This document shows positions 7,843 through 16,000 of a DNA stretch of 64,000 nucleotides, piece after piece. Each line of letters begins with the position of its first letter. Position 1 is the stretch's first letter. Made by a program: the position numbers and the translations under genes. The notes below the pieces were generated by a model. The model saw only the letters and a list, made by a program, of their open reading frames with translations, had not been told where the DNA came from and searched no databases. This DNA comes from UBA3069 sp050633465 (lineage in GTDB: Bacteria; Pseudomonadota; Alphaproteobacteria; Rhodobacterales; Rhodobacteraceae): assembly GCA_050633465.1 (NCBI GenBank), contig JBOEGO010000022.1, positions 1-64,000 of the forward strand. Direction: 5' to 3'.

Positions 7843-8382
7843 TCAACGCTCGATCGTGCCAGTGCGGCGGATTTTGCGGGCCAGCTGCATGATACCATAT
7901 AGCAGCGCCTCGGCGGTGGGGGGGCAGCCGGGCACATAGATATCAACGGGCACGATGCGGTCGCAGCCGCGCACAACGCTGTAACTGTAATGGTAATAGC
8001 CGCCGCCATTGGCACAAGAGCCCATGGAAATCACATAGCGCGGCTCCGGCATCTGGTCGTAAACCTTGCGCAGCGCGGGGGCCATTTTATTGGTCAGCGT
8101 TCCGGCCACGATCATCACATCCGACTGGCGCGGGGATGCGCGCGGCGCGATCCCGAACCGTTCGGCATCATAACGCGGCATCGAGGTGTGCATCATTTCA
8201 ACCGCACAACAGGCCAGACCGAATGTCATCCAGTGCAACGATCCGGTGCGGCCCCAATTGATCAGGTCCTCGGTGGTGGTCAGCAGGAACCCCTTGTCGG
8301 CCAGCTCTGCGTTCAACGCCTGTGTCGCGACCTCGCGGTCGGCACCGGCGGTGTTCGCCCCGGTCTGAACCTTGTCAGCCAT
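7843..8382 (-). CDS. nuoB: NADH-quinone oxidoreductase subunit B
   Basis: The PSST-type subunit that carries the N2 [4Fe-4S] cluster, the last electron carrier before quinone. In the 179-residue form the ligands are C58 and C59 (GLACCAVEMM), C123 (GSCANGGGYYHYSYS) and C153 (PGCPPTAEAL). The open frame extends ten codons further up. The ATG at 8380-8382 is chosen because it overlaps the nuoA stop as TGATG and gives the usual N-terminal length; upstream ATGs would overlap nuoA. Confidence 0.97.
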   Translation of the reverse strand: MADKVQTGANTAGADREVATQALNAELADKGFLLTTTEDLINWGRTGSLHWMTFGLACCAVEMMHTSMPRYDAERFGIAPRASPRQSDVMIVAGTLTNKMAPALRKVYDQMPEPRYVISMGSCANGGGYYHYSYSVVRGCDRIVPVDIYVPGCPPTAEALLYGIMQLARKIRRTGTIER

Positions 8383-8747
8383 CACTCCCATTCCAGCGCA
8401 CCTTTCTTCCACTCATAGGCAAATCCGGCCGTCAGCACGGCCAGAAACACCATCATCGACCAAAATCCGACCATGCTGATATCCTTGAACGCGACGGCCC
8501 AGGGAAACAGCATCGCGATTTCCAGGTCGAAAATGATGAACAGGATCGACACCAGATAGAACCGCACGTCGAACTTCATCCGCGCATCATCAAATGCGTT
8601 GAACCCGCATTCATAGGCGCTGACCTTTTCCGGGTCCGGATTGCGCACAGCCACCAGAATGGCAGCAAGGATCAAAACGATCCCGATCGCAATTGCAATT
8701 GCAAGAAAAACAAGGATGGGCAGATATTCCCGCAGCATCTCTTCCAC
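8382..8747 (-). CDS. nuoA: NADH-quinone oxidoreductase subunit A
   Basis: Small membrane-arm subunit near the quinone channel. 121 residues, three transmembrane helices, with the conserved loop SAYECGFNAFDDARMKFDVRFY between helices 1 and 2 and LFIIFDLEIAMLFPW in helix 2. The start is GTG at 8745-8747, six bases after GGAG (AAAGGAGCCACTC), giving MEEMLREYL; an ATG three codons later is less well placed. First gene of the nuo operon. Confidence 0.97.
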   Translation of the reverse strand: MEEMLREYLPILVFLAIAIAIGIVLILAAILVAVRNPDPEKVSAYECGFNAFDDARMKFDVRFYLVSILFIIFDLEIAMLFPWAVAFKDISMVGFWSMMVFLAVLTAGFAYEWKKGALEWE

Positions 8748-9125
8748 GAGTGGCTCCTTTCACGCGCGATCAAAGCGCGGATTGCTGGCTACACTGATTG
8801 AATGTGGTTTACTCCCGCCCCCAGACAGGGTCAACCAAAGTAGCATAAATTCATGTTTCGGAATATCAAAGCGCATTTTGCGTATGCAATTGTGGACCGC
8901 ACCCCCAAAAATAAGGCACTTGCCGTATTTGCCCCCCTGCCCCGATCCGGCCAAACCACTGCTAAGGAAAGATGAATCCGCCCTGCGCGTTAACCATTTT
9001 TCGGGCAGCAGTGCGAATCTCTGGCCAGATGGGCGTGAAAACAGCGGCAACAGCGCACCACCTGCTGCCACAGCCGTTTATTTACAAACCGTTACCCGAC
9101 AAAAACACTTGGTCGAAACAGCCCC
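8748..9125. other. Non-coding gap between the leucine operon and nuoA
   Basis: About 380 nt with no convincing gene. It holds the candidate nuo promoter and a weak CGCGC/GCGCG hairpin at about 8763-8780. The minus-strand open frame across it (8760-9071) has no ribosome-binding site, family resemblance or protein-like composition. No clear terminator for the leucine operon was seen. Confidence 0.6.
8806..8834 (-). promoter_or_regulatory. Candidate promoter for the nuo operon
   Basis: On the minus strand, TTGACC (8829-8834) is followed after exactly 17 bp by TAAACC (8806-8811), about 60 nt upstream of the nuoA start. The -35 is close to consensus and the -10 is weak. Placement ahead of the first nuo gene supports it; no transcript data are available. 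Confidence 0.4.
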
Positions 9126-9908
9126 CTAACGCATCCAATCCGCCTTGCGTTTGTCGAAAAACGCGCCGATCCCTTCGGGCGCTTCAATGCCCTCCCAACA
9201 GGCGGCCAGTTCGGTGATGGTGTGGTTGATCACAGCCTCGTCAATCACCGGCCCCAAACGGCGCAACAATGACTTGGCACGGGCCACCGCACCGGGGGCG
9301 CAATCCAGATAGGGGTCGACCTCGGCCTCAATAGCGGTGTCCAGATCACCCGCAGGCACGGCGCGGGCCAACAGGCCCAGATCCACCGCCTCGGCGGCAT
9401 CAAACCGGCGGCCCGACATGAACACGCGCCGCGCGCGCGCCTCGCCCATGCGCGCCGCAACATAGGGACCAATGGTGGCGGGGATCAGCCCCAGCCGCGT
9501 TTCGGTCAGGGCCATGGTGACACTGTCCGCCCCCACCGCCACATCACAGACCGAGGCCATGCCGACCCCGCCCCCGAATGCATTGCCCTGCACCCGCCCG
9601 ATCAACGGCTTTGGCAGGGTGTTCAGCGCCTGCAACATCCACGCCAGCTTGCCCGCTTCGGCCATGCGCACGGCAGGGGGCGCGTCAAACTGCGCCCGCA
9701 TCCATCCCAGATCGCCACCGGCACAAAACGACCGCCCCCGCGCTGCCAGAACCACAACCCGCACCGCACCATCCTTGGCCAATGCGCCAGCGGCCTGGGT
9801 CAGCTCGTCAATCATCTGGCCGGACAGGGCATTGTGCTTGTCGCCGCGCTCCATCCACAATGTCGCAACGCCCCGCGCATCGCGCTCTATGCTAATTGTC
9901 TGATACAT
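9126..9908 (-). CDS. liuC: Methylglutaconyl-CoA hydratase (enoyl-CoA hydratase family)
   Basis: Predicted to hydrate 3-methylglutaconyl-CoA to HMG-CoA in leucine breakdown. The 260-residue crotonase-fold protein has the oxyanion-hole segments SFCAGGDLGWMR and VQGNAFGGGVGM, and the TETRLGLIPATIGPYV region with the acidic residues typical of hydratases. The specific substrate is inferred from the operon, which holds all other leucine steps. It is the last gene of the operon, separated from the HMG-CoA lyase gene by an 87-nt gap containing two strong hairpins. Confidence 0.9.
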   Translation of the reverse strand: MYQTISIERDARGVATLWMERGDKHNALSGQMIDELTQAAGALAKDGAVRVVVLAARGRSFCAGGDLGWMRAQFDAPPAVRMAEAGKLAWMLQALNTLPKPLIGRVQGNAFGGGVGMASVCDVAVGADSVTMALTETRLGLIPATIGPYVAARMGEARARRVFMSGRRFDAAEAVDLGLLARAVPAGDLDTAIEAEVDPYLDCAPGAVARAKSLLRRLGPVIDEAVINHTITELAACWEGIEAPEGIGAFFDKRKADWMR

Positions 9909-9926
9909 CTCTCTCCCCCTCTCCCG

Positions 9927-9974
9927 TCAAATTTCTTTCAAAGAAATTTGACAAGAATTTTCAAAAAATTCTTG
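9927..9974. repeat. Two adjacent AT-rich perfect hairpins
   Basis: First palindrome 9927-9951: TCAAATTTCTTT, centre C, AAAGAAATTTGA (12-bp arms). Second 9952-9974: CAAGAATTTT, loop CAA, AAAATTCTTG (10-bp arms). They abut with no spacer, in an otherwise GC-rich genome, between the HMG-CoA lyase stop (9996) and the hydratase start (9908). Because another operon gene follows, an mRNA processing, stability or attenuation role is more likely than full termination. Confidence 0.7.
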
Positions 9975-9995
9975 ATCCCGTTGCGCCGGTTCCGG

Positions 9996-10850
9996 TCACC
10001 CGGCCCGCATCGCACGCGCCATATCGGCCGCACGGTGTAACACATCCATGTCCAACCCGGTGTCATAGCCCAGCGTGGCCAACCGCCCGGCGACCAGTTC
10101 CGTGGCCACATTGCCCGCCGCACCAGGAGCATAGGGGCATCCGCCCAATCCCCCCACGGCCGCATCAAACACCCGCAGGCCCGCATCCAGCGACACCGCG
10201 ATATTGTCCAACGCCCGCCCGCTGGTGTCGTGGAAATGCCCCGCCAGTTGGCCGACGGGCACCACCTGTTTCACCGCATCCAACATAGAAGCCACCGCAT
10301 CAGGTGCCCCGCGCCCGATGGTGTCACCCAGCGACACCTCGTAACACCCCATTCCCAACAAGGCCGCCGCGACCCGCGCCACCGCATCCGGTGCCACCGC
10401 CCCGTCATAAGGGCACTCCACCACACAAGACACATAGCCCCGCACAGGTATCCCCGCCGCACGCGCCGCCGCCGCCACAGGGGCGAACCGTTCCAGACTT
10501 TCGGCAATCGAGGCATTGATATTGGCGCGGCTGAATCCCTCGGATGCCGATCCGAAAATCGCCACCTCGTCAGCCCGCGCCGCCACGGCCCCCTCAAACC
10601 CGCGCATATTGGGCGTCAGCGCGGCATAGCGCACCCCGTCAACACGGGTGATCCCCGCCAATACATCGGCAGAATCCGCCATCTGCGGCACCCATTTGGG
10701 CGACACGAAACTGGCGCATTCAATGCGCCTGAACCCCGCCCCGCTTAAACAATCGACCAATGCAACCTTGTCAGCAGTCGCAATCTGGCGCGGCTCGTTT
10801 TGCAACCCGTCACGCGGGCCAACCTCGAATATCTCGACAAAACCCGCCAC
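9996..10850 (-). CDS. liuE: Hydroxymethylglutaryl-CoA lyase
   Basis: Cleaves HMG-CoA to acetoacetate and acetyl-CoA, the last step of leucine catabolism. The 284-residue TIM-barrel protein has the metal/substrate motif EVGPRDGLQNE (R13, D14), ECASFVSPKWVPQMAD, the metal-binding HFHD (H205, H207) and the signature GLGGCPYAPGAAGN with catalytic C238. The start is GTG at 10848-10850, preceded by a G-rich ribosome-binding region; no ATG fits. Downstream comes the hairpin pair and then the hydratase gene. Confidence 0.96.
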   Translation of the reverse strand: MAGFVEIFEVGPRDGLQNEPRQIATADKVALVDCLSGAGFRRIECASFVSPKWVPQMADSADVLAGITRVDGVRYAALTPNMRGFEGAVAARADEVAIFGSASEGFSRANINASIAESLERFAPVAAAARAAGIPVRGYVSCVVECPYDGAVAPDAVARVAAALLGMGCYEVSLGDTIGRGAPDAVASMLDAVKQVVPVGQLAGHFHDTSGRALDNIAVSLDAGLRVFDAAVGGLGGCPYAPGAAGNVATELVAGRLATLGYDTGLDMDVLHRAADMARAMRAG

Positions 10851-10865
10851 GGTCCGCCCCTCCCC

Positions 10866-10885
10866 TTCATTGTTCTAAAAATACC
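10866..10885 (-). repeat. Dispersed GGTATTT/GAACAATGAA element, copy 1
   Basis: On the minus strand this reads GGTATTT, TTA, GAACAATGAA. It sits 15 nt after the stop of the glutathione-transferase gene at 10901-11575. Related copies occur at 31340, 33489, 46721, 51578 and 60222. No GC hairpin precedes this copy. Confidence 0.55.
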
Positions 10886-10900
10886 TAAAACCACCGCGCC

Positions 10901-11575
10901 CTAATGCGCAGTTTCCCATGCGGCATAAAACGGCTGCGTATAAATCAGGTCGGCATCCGTGTCCGACAGGCTCTTTTGAAACGCCTCCCGCTCGGTGATG
11001 CGCGCATACCACTTGGCCAGTTCGGGATGGCCGTCCAGCCTGGCAAAATAGCGCGCAATGTAAACCGCCTGCCCCACCGCCACATCACAGGCGGAAAACC
11101 CGCTGGTCAACAGGTAGTCGCGGTTTTCCACCGGGGTCGACAGGCGCGCCTCGATCGCGTCATAACATTTCAACACCCGCGCCGCCTCCAGCCGCATCAC
11201 CAATGGCGAACGGTCCGCATCCTCGCGGATCACAATATGCTGCTGCGTCAGGGCCGCACAATGCTGGCTGATGGTTTCGGCAAAATGCAACCAGACCAGC
11301 CACGCCATGCGATCCATATCACCGGGCAAACGACCATAGCCCAGTTCGGGAAACCGCTCGCACAGATACTCCATGATAGCGGCGCTTTCGAACATGCGCT
11401 CGCCCTCGATCTCCAGCGCGGGCACACGGCCCGCAGGCGACAGGCTCAGGTATTCCGGATCACGCAAGGAGCGGTCAAAGGCATGTGGCACCACGCGAAA
11501 ATCGACCTCTAATTCGTTCAACAACCACAACACCCGCATGGATCTGCTTTGCACACAATGATGTAGCGTAATCAT
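10901..11575 (-). CDS. Glutathione S-transferase family protein (first of a pair)
   Basis: A 224-residue protein with an N-terminal thioredoxin-like GST domain (VQSRSMRVLWLLNELEVDF, then GRVPALEIEGERMFESAAIMEYL with the cis-proline and ESxA glutathione site) and an all-helical C-terminal domain (SACDVAVGQAVYIARYF). It overlaps its paralogue by 4 nt (ATGA). Its place inside the leucine operon suggests a link to electrophilic acyl-CoA intermediates or isomerase-like chemistry, which is inference. Probably cytoplasmic. Confidence 0.88.
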   Translation of the reverse strand: MITLHHCVQSRSMRVLWLLNELEVDFRVVPHAFDRSLRDPEYLSLSPAGRVPALEIEGERMFESAAIMEYLCERFPELGYGRLPGDMDRMAWLVWLHFAETISQHCAALTQQHIVIREDADRSPLVMRLEAARVLKCYDAIEARLSTPVENRDYLLTSGFSACDVAVGQAVYIARYFARLDGHPELAKWYARITEREAFQKSLSDTDADLIYTQPFYAAWETAH

Positions 11576-12237
11576 AGGGCCTCCGGATCATAGAAATCCT
11601 GCGCGTAAAACCGCTGCGCCCCATCGCGTTCGCGCGCCGCCTGATAGCCGCTGCGCGCCTCGATCCGCTTGCGATAGGCGGCAAGATTGGGAAAGCCTTC
11701 CATGCGCACATAAACCGGCAGGGCAAACAGGTTGAACCCCATCATCACATCCGCCGCCGAAAACCCCGATGGCAACAACCAGTCACGCGTCGCCAGCGCC
11801 GCCTCCAACACCTGCGCTGTCGCCTCTAACCGGCGCGCCTCGATCTTTAGCACCGTTTTGGACCGCATCGCAGGATCGCGCAGAAACACCCATTGCAGGT
11901 TCAGATTGGCAATCAGATGCGCCTGCGTTTCGGCAAAATGCACCCATTGCAGGTAATCCGCCCGTTCGTCATTGCCCGGCAAACGGCCCAACCCGTGGTC
12001 GGGGCGGGTTTCGCACAGATATTCCACGATGGCACCGCTCTCCATCATCACACGCCCGTCCACCTCTAGCGCGGGCACCCGCCCCGACGGGTTCAGCGCC
12101 AGATAATCGGGGCTGCGCAATCCGCCGCCCGCAATATCATAGGTTTCAATCGCGCAATCCTCTCCCATTTCGGCCAACAGCCATAACACGCGGAACGATC
12201 GCGATGCGGGAACGTGATGAAGTCTGATCTGGCTCAT
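11572..12237 (-). CDS. Glutathione S-transferase family protein (second of a pair)
   Basis: A 221-residue GST, clearly paralogous to the following gene: VPASRSFRVLWLLAEMGED, then GRVPALEVDGRVMMESGAIVEYLCE, LGRLPGNDERADYLQWVHFAE and a helical domain with FSAADVMMGFNLFAL. The two genes overlap, and this one also overlaps the upstream carboxylase gene by 4 nt, so all three are translationally coupled. The local duplication is old, since identity is moderate. Substrate unknown. Confidence 0.88.
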   Translation of the reverse strand: MSQIRLHHVPASRSFRVLWLLAEMGEDCAIETYDIAGGGLRSPDYLALNPSGRVPALEVDGRVMMESGAIVEYLCETRPDHGLGRLPGNDERADYLQWVHFAETQAHLIANLNLQWVFLRDPAMRSKTVLKIEARRLEATAQVLEAALATRDWLLPSGFSAADVMMGFNLFALPVYVRMEGFPNLAAYRKRIEARSGYQAARERDGAQRFYAQDFYDPEAL

Positions 12238-14198
12238 GCAGCCTCTTCCTTTTCTTCTTCCTCCAGCCGGATCAGCGCCGCGCCTGCTTCGACCTGCGCA
12301 CCTGCTTCTACCAGCACCTCGGCCACGATACCGTCCCGCGCCGCCAAAAGCGAATGCTCCATTTTCATAGCCTCCAGAATGGCCAGCCGCTGGCCTTCGA
12401 CCACCACATCCCCCGCTGCGGCAAACACCGCCTTGACCAGTCCCGGCATCGGGGCTTCGATCACGCCGCCGCCCGCGCCCGCACTGGCAGCACGTTCCAA
12501 CGGGTCAATGATGTGAAACGCCAATCCCGCGCCGCGAAACACCGTGACCAGATCGCCGCTCACCACCACCGCAGGCGCCACCGCACCATCCAGCAACCAG
12601 CCCGCAGCGCCGCGCGTTGCGATCACTTCGGCCCCATCTACACTGGCCCCATTTATGCTGATCCGCGCCAGCGCCGCGCCCTGCATATGCACCACGGCCT
12701 GCACCCGATCATCGCCCAGCGCCAAATCCATAGACCGCGCCAGCGGCGACCACAGGGTGAACCCCTGATCCCCGACAGGATCCAACAACCCCAGCGCCGC
12801 CAATGCCGCCAGCGCCATATCCGCAGGGCTGGCCGGTGCCACAGAGGTCAGCGCCGCCAGATCGCGGGCAATCAACCCGGTATCAACCTGCCCCGCCTTG
12901 AACCCGTCGTGGGCGCATAGTGCCGACAAAAACCCGATGTTGGTCACGGTTCCTGCGACTTGGGTTTTCGCCAATGCATCTGACATACGCGCCAATGCCA
13001 CAGCACGGGTCGGGCCATGCACGATCACCTTGGCAATCATCGGGTCATAAAACGGGCTGATGGTATCCCCCGCACGCACGCCGCTGTCCGCCCGCGCCGT
13101 GGCGGGAAATGACAAATGCGCCAAGGTGCCCGTGGCGGGCAAAAACCCCTTTGGCACATCCTCGGCGTATAGGCGCGCCTCGAATGAATGGCCCTGAATG
13201 CGCAGCGCATCCTGCTGGGCGGGCAATGCCTCGCCGCTGGCGACACGCAACTGCCATTCCACCAGATCAACGCCTGTTATGGCCTCGGTCACGGGGTGTT
13301 CCACCTGTAGCCGCGTGTTCATTTCCATGAACCAGAACCCGTCAGGGCGCAGGCCATCCGACCCGTCCACGATAAATTCCACCGTGCCTGCGCCGCTATA
13401 CCCGATTGCCTCGGCGGCGCGCACTGCGGCGGCCCCCATGGCGGCGCGCATGTCATCTGTCATGCCGGGGGCTGGGGCTTCCTCGATCACCTTTTGGTGG
13501 CGGCGTTGCAGGGAACAGTCCCGTTCAAACAAATGCACCGCGTTTGTGCCATCGCCAAACACCTGCACCTCGATGTGGCGCGGCTTGGTCACATATTTTT
13601 CGATCAAGACATCAGAATTGCCAAAGGCGGTGCGCGCCTCGCCCTGCGCGGATGCCAGCGCATCGGCGAATTCGCCCGCCGCCTCGACCAGACGCATGCC
13701 CTTACCGCCGCCACCTGCCACGGCCTTGATCAACACCGGATAGCCAATGCCATCGGCCTGCTGTTGCAAATACGCGCCGTCCTGATTGGCCCCGTGATAA
13801 CCGGGCACCACCGGCACGCCTGCCTTCTCCATCAACACCTTGGCCGCGTCTTTTAACCCCATGGCGCGGATCGCATCACCAGAGGGGCCGATAAACACCA
13901 ACCCCGCCGCCTGCACCGCATCGACGAATTCGGGGTTTTCCGACAGGAAACCATATCCGGGGTGGATCGCCTGTGCGCCCGTGTCCAGCGCCGCCTGAAT
14001 GATCACATCACCGCGCAGATAACTGTCGCCAGGGGCCGACCCGCCGATATGCACCGCCTCGTCTGCCATGGCGACATGTTTGGCGCGGGCATCCGCATCG
14101 GAATAGACCGCAACCACACGCACCCCCATGGCCTGCGCCGTTTCCGTCACACGACAGGCAATTTCCCCACGGTTGGCAATCAAAATCTTGTCAAACAT
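12234..14198 (-). CDS. mccA: Methylcrotonoyl-CoA carboxylase, biotin-carrying alpha subunit
   Basis: Carboxylates biotin and carries it to the beta subunit for conversion of 3-methylcrotonyl-CoA to 3-methylglutaconyl-CoA. The 654-residue protein has a biotin-carboxylase region (about 1-450: KILIANRGEIACRV, the glycine-rich loop KAVAGGGGKGMRLV, FMEMNTRLQVEHPVTE), a linking domain, and a C-terminal biotinyl domain with K612 in EAMKMEHSL. The MCC identity, versus acetyl- or propionyl-CoA carboxylase, rests on the operon. The tail is rich in glutamate (LEEEEKEEAA). Confidence 0.95.
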   Translation of the reverse strand: MFDKILIANRGEIACRVTETAQAMGVRVVAVYSDADARAKHVAMADEAVHIGGSAPGDSYLRGDVIIQAALDTGAQAIHPGYGFLSENPEFVDAVQAAGLVFIGPSGDAIRAMGLKDAAKVLMEKAGVPVVPGYHGANQDGAYLQQQADGIGYPVLIKAVAGGGGKGMRLVEAAGEFADALASAQGEARTAFGNSDVLIEKYVTKPRHIEVQVFGDGTNAVHLFERDCSLQRRHQKVIEEAPAPGMTDDMRAAMGAAAVRAAEAIGYSGAGTVEFIVDGSDGLRPDGFWFMEMNTRLQVEHPVTEAITGVDLVEWQLRVASGEALPAQQDALRIQGHSFEARLYAEDVPKGFLPATGTLAHLSFPATARADSGVRAGDTISPFYDPMIAKVIVHGPTRAVALARMSDALAKTQVAGTVTNIGFLSALCAHDGFKAGQVDTGLIARDLAALTSVAPASPADMALAALAALGLLDPVGDQGFTLWSPLARSMDLALGDDRVQAVVHMQGAALARISINGASVDGAEVIATRGAAGWLLDGAVAPAVVVSGDLVTVFRGAGLAFHIIDPLERAASAGAGGGVIEAPMPGLVKAVFAAAGDVVVEGQRLAILEAMKMEHSLLAARDGIVAEVLVEAGAQVEAGAALIRLEEEEKEEAA

Positions 14199-14269
14199 CC
14201 GCCCAGTTCCTTCCCTTGCGCCCCGATCTGAGGCCCGTAAATCATTGACGCCAACGCGCCCCTCATCCC

Positions 14270-15223
14270 TCAGCGATAGCGCGCCAATGCGGCCCTGGCC
14301 TCGCTGACCATCTCTTCCAGTATCTCAGCTGCGGGGCGGATATCGCGGATCAGCCCCACGGCTTCGCCGACAATCGCGGGCGCGTTATCTGCATCCCCCG
14401 CTGCCATGGCCGCCGCATAATCGGCGCGGGTCTGCGGATCGGACGGGCCATCGGCCACCCCCTGCCAGCGTTGCACCCAGTCATTGCGCAGGGTGCGAAT
14501 GGTATAGGGCGCGGGCCAGTCCAGCCCCCGCGCAATATCGGGCAGGCTGGTGCGGGCGGTGTCATCGCCCGCCGCCCTGATCGCCGCCGCGTGAAACCCT
14601 GCGGGCACCAATGCCTCGGCACTGGCCCAGAACCGCGAGCCGACCAAAACCCCGTCCGCCCCCAGCATCAGCGCCGCCGCCAGCCCGCGCCCGTCGGCAA
14701 TGCCACCCGCCGCCAGCACCAGCGCCTGCGCGCCCACGGCGTCCACCACCTCGGGCACCAAGGCCAGCGTGCCGCGTGTGGCCCCGTGCCCGCCCGCCTC
14801 GCCGCCCTGCGCGATGATCACATCCGCGCCCAGCGCCGCCGCCTGCTGCGCCTGCGCCACGGTCTGCACCTGCGCAAACACCGGCACGCCCGCATCGCGT
14901 GCCAATGGCATGAACGGCGCAAAATCCCCGAACGAAAAGAACAAACCACGCGGCCCCCGCGCCAGAACATCGGCCACCAAGGGCAAACCGCCCCCCGCCC
15001 CCTGCGCCAGTTTCCAGGTGATGAACCCACAGCCCACAGGATCATTGCCCGCCGCCGCGATCTGTGCCGCGATCCAGTCGGGGTCGCTGTAACCGCCACC
15101 GATAAACCCCAAACCACCGGCCCGCGTCACCGCCGCTGCCAAAGCGCCGCCCGCAGCCATCGCCATCGGTGCCGACACCACCGGCACATCCAACCCAAAG
15201 CGTTCTGTGAAACGTGTTTTCAT
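14270..15223 (-). CDS. Nitronate monooxygenase / 2-nitropropane dioxygenase family protein
   Basis: A 317-residue FMN-dependent TIM-barrel protein. The start FGLDVPVVSAPMAMAAGGALAAAV and the motif VIIAQGGEAGGHGATRG, with the likely active-site His, are typical of the family, as is the phosphate-binding LAAGGIADGRGLAAALMLGADGVLVGSRF. The family also contains enoyl-reductase-like enzymes. In this leucine operon a role other than nitronate oxidation is possible. It overlaps the upstream membrane-protein gene by 4 nt and lies 71 nt before mccA. Confidence 0.88.
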   Translation of the reverse strand: MKTRFTERFGLDVPVVSAPMAMAAGGALAAAVTRAGGLGFIGGGYSDPDWIAAQIAAAGNDPVGCGFITWKLAQGAGGGLPLVADVLARGPRGLFFSFGDFAPFMPLARDAGVPVFAQVQTVAQAQQAAALGADVIIAQGGEAGGHGATRGTLALVPEVVDAVGAQALVLAAGGIADGRGLAAALMLGADGVLVGSRFWASAEALVPAGFHAAAIRAAGDDTARTSLPDIARGLDWPAPYTIRTLRNDWVQRWQGVADGPSDPQTRADYAAAMAAGDADNAPAIVGEAVGLIRDIRPAAEILEEMVSEARAALARYR

Positions 15224-15996
15224 GCTGCCTCCTCCGGCACCAGCCGTTCAAATCTGTGACGATACAACAGGTTGGGCCGCACCCCGTCCGCCCAGTAAAC
15301 CATCAGCGGCGCACTGAAAGGCAGGGTTGGGATCAACATCACCCACACCAAAACCCAAGCCGCCGGATGCCGCCGATACAGCAACACCGCCGTCACAACC
15401 CCGAATGCAAAACAGACCAGCACAATCAGCCATTGCCAGACCGAAACCTGATCCATCAGAAAAACCATGGCAACCAAAGGCCCGGACCCATAGATCAGAA
15501 CAAAGGCCAGAACCGCCCAGACCCAGCCCAGCCGCGCCGCCAAAGGGTGCGCCATTGCAAACCGCTCCCCTGTATATACCCACTCCCATTCACGAATGCC
15601 GCGCCCCCTGCGCGACAGACGCGCAGCACGGGCATGGCCCCATGGAAATGCAATGCGGGCCATCATCACGATGGCCGAGAAAGCGATGGCAAATTGAACC
15701 AGCAGTCCGGCCACCGGCCACCCCGCCACCGCCAGCAAACGCCCCAGCTGCACCGCGCCCAGCAGCCACACCATCAGCACCAGAACCAGCGCAGGCACCT
15801 TGCCCGGCATCCCGAACCACAACAGCAGGGCGCAAATCACCGCCACCACCCCAACCGACAGCCCAATGGGCAACACATGCGCCCCGCCCCAAATCGCCCC
15901 GGCACAGCACAGCAAAACGACCACCGCAACCGGCAGTAAAAACGCCGCATATACCGCCCGTCGCGCGGGCGCAGGATTGCGCAAGGCCTGCATCAT
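15220..15996 (-). CDS. Polytopic membrane protein in the leucine operon, unknown function
   Basis: A 258-residue hydrophobic protein with about seven predicted membrane segments: four before a basic loop (ARAARLSRRGRGIREWEW, around 120-140) and three after it. No transporter signature was recognised. It starts 4 nt after the mccB stop (two consecutive ATGs at 15994 and 15991) and overlaps the next gene. Position suggests an accessory role in isovalerate or leucine use, possibly transport, but the sequence does not show this. Confidence 0.75.
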   Translation of the reverse strand: MMQALRNPAPARRAVYAAFLLPVAVVVLLCCAGAIWGGAHVLPIGLSVGVVAVICALLLWFGMPGKVPALVLVLMVWLLGAVQLGRLLAVAGWPVAGLLVQFAIAFSAIVMMARIAFPWGHARAARLSRRGRGIREWEWVYTGERFAMAHPLAARLGWVWAVLAFVLIYGSGPLVAMVFLMDQVSVWQWLIVLVCFAFGVVTAVLLYRRHPAAWVLVWVMLIPTLPFSAPLMVYWADGVRPNLLYRHRFERLVPEEAA

Positions 15997-16000
15997 CCCC

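Noticed and set aside
8760..9071. 103-codon minus-strand frame upstream of nuoA
   Set aside because: No ribosome-binding site, no domain, and it spans the likely nuo promoter.
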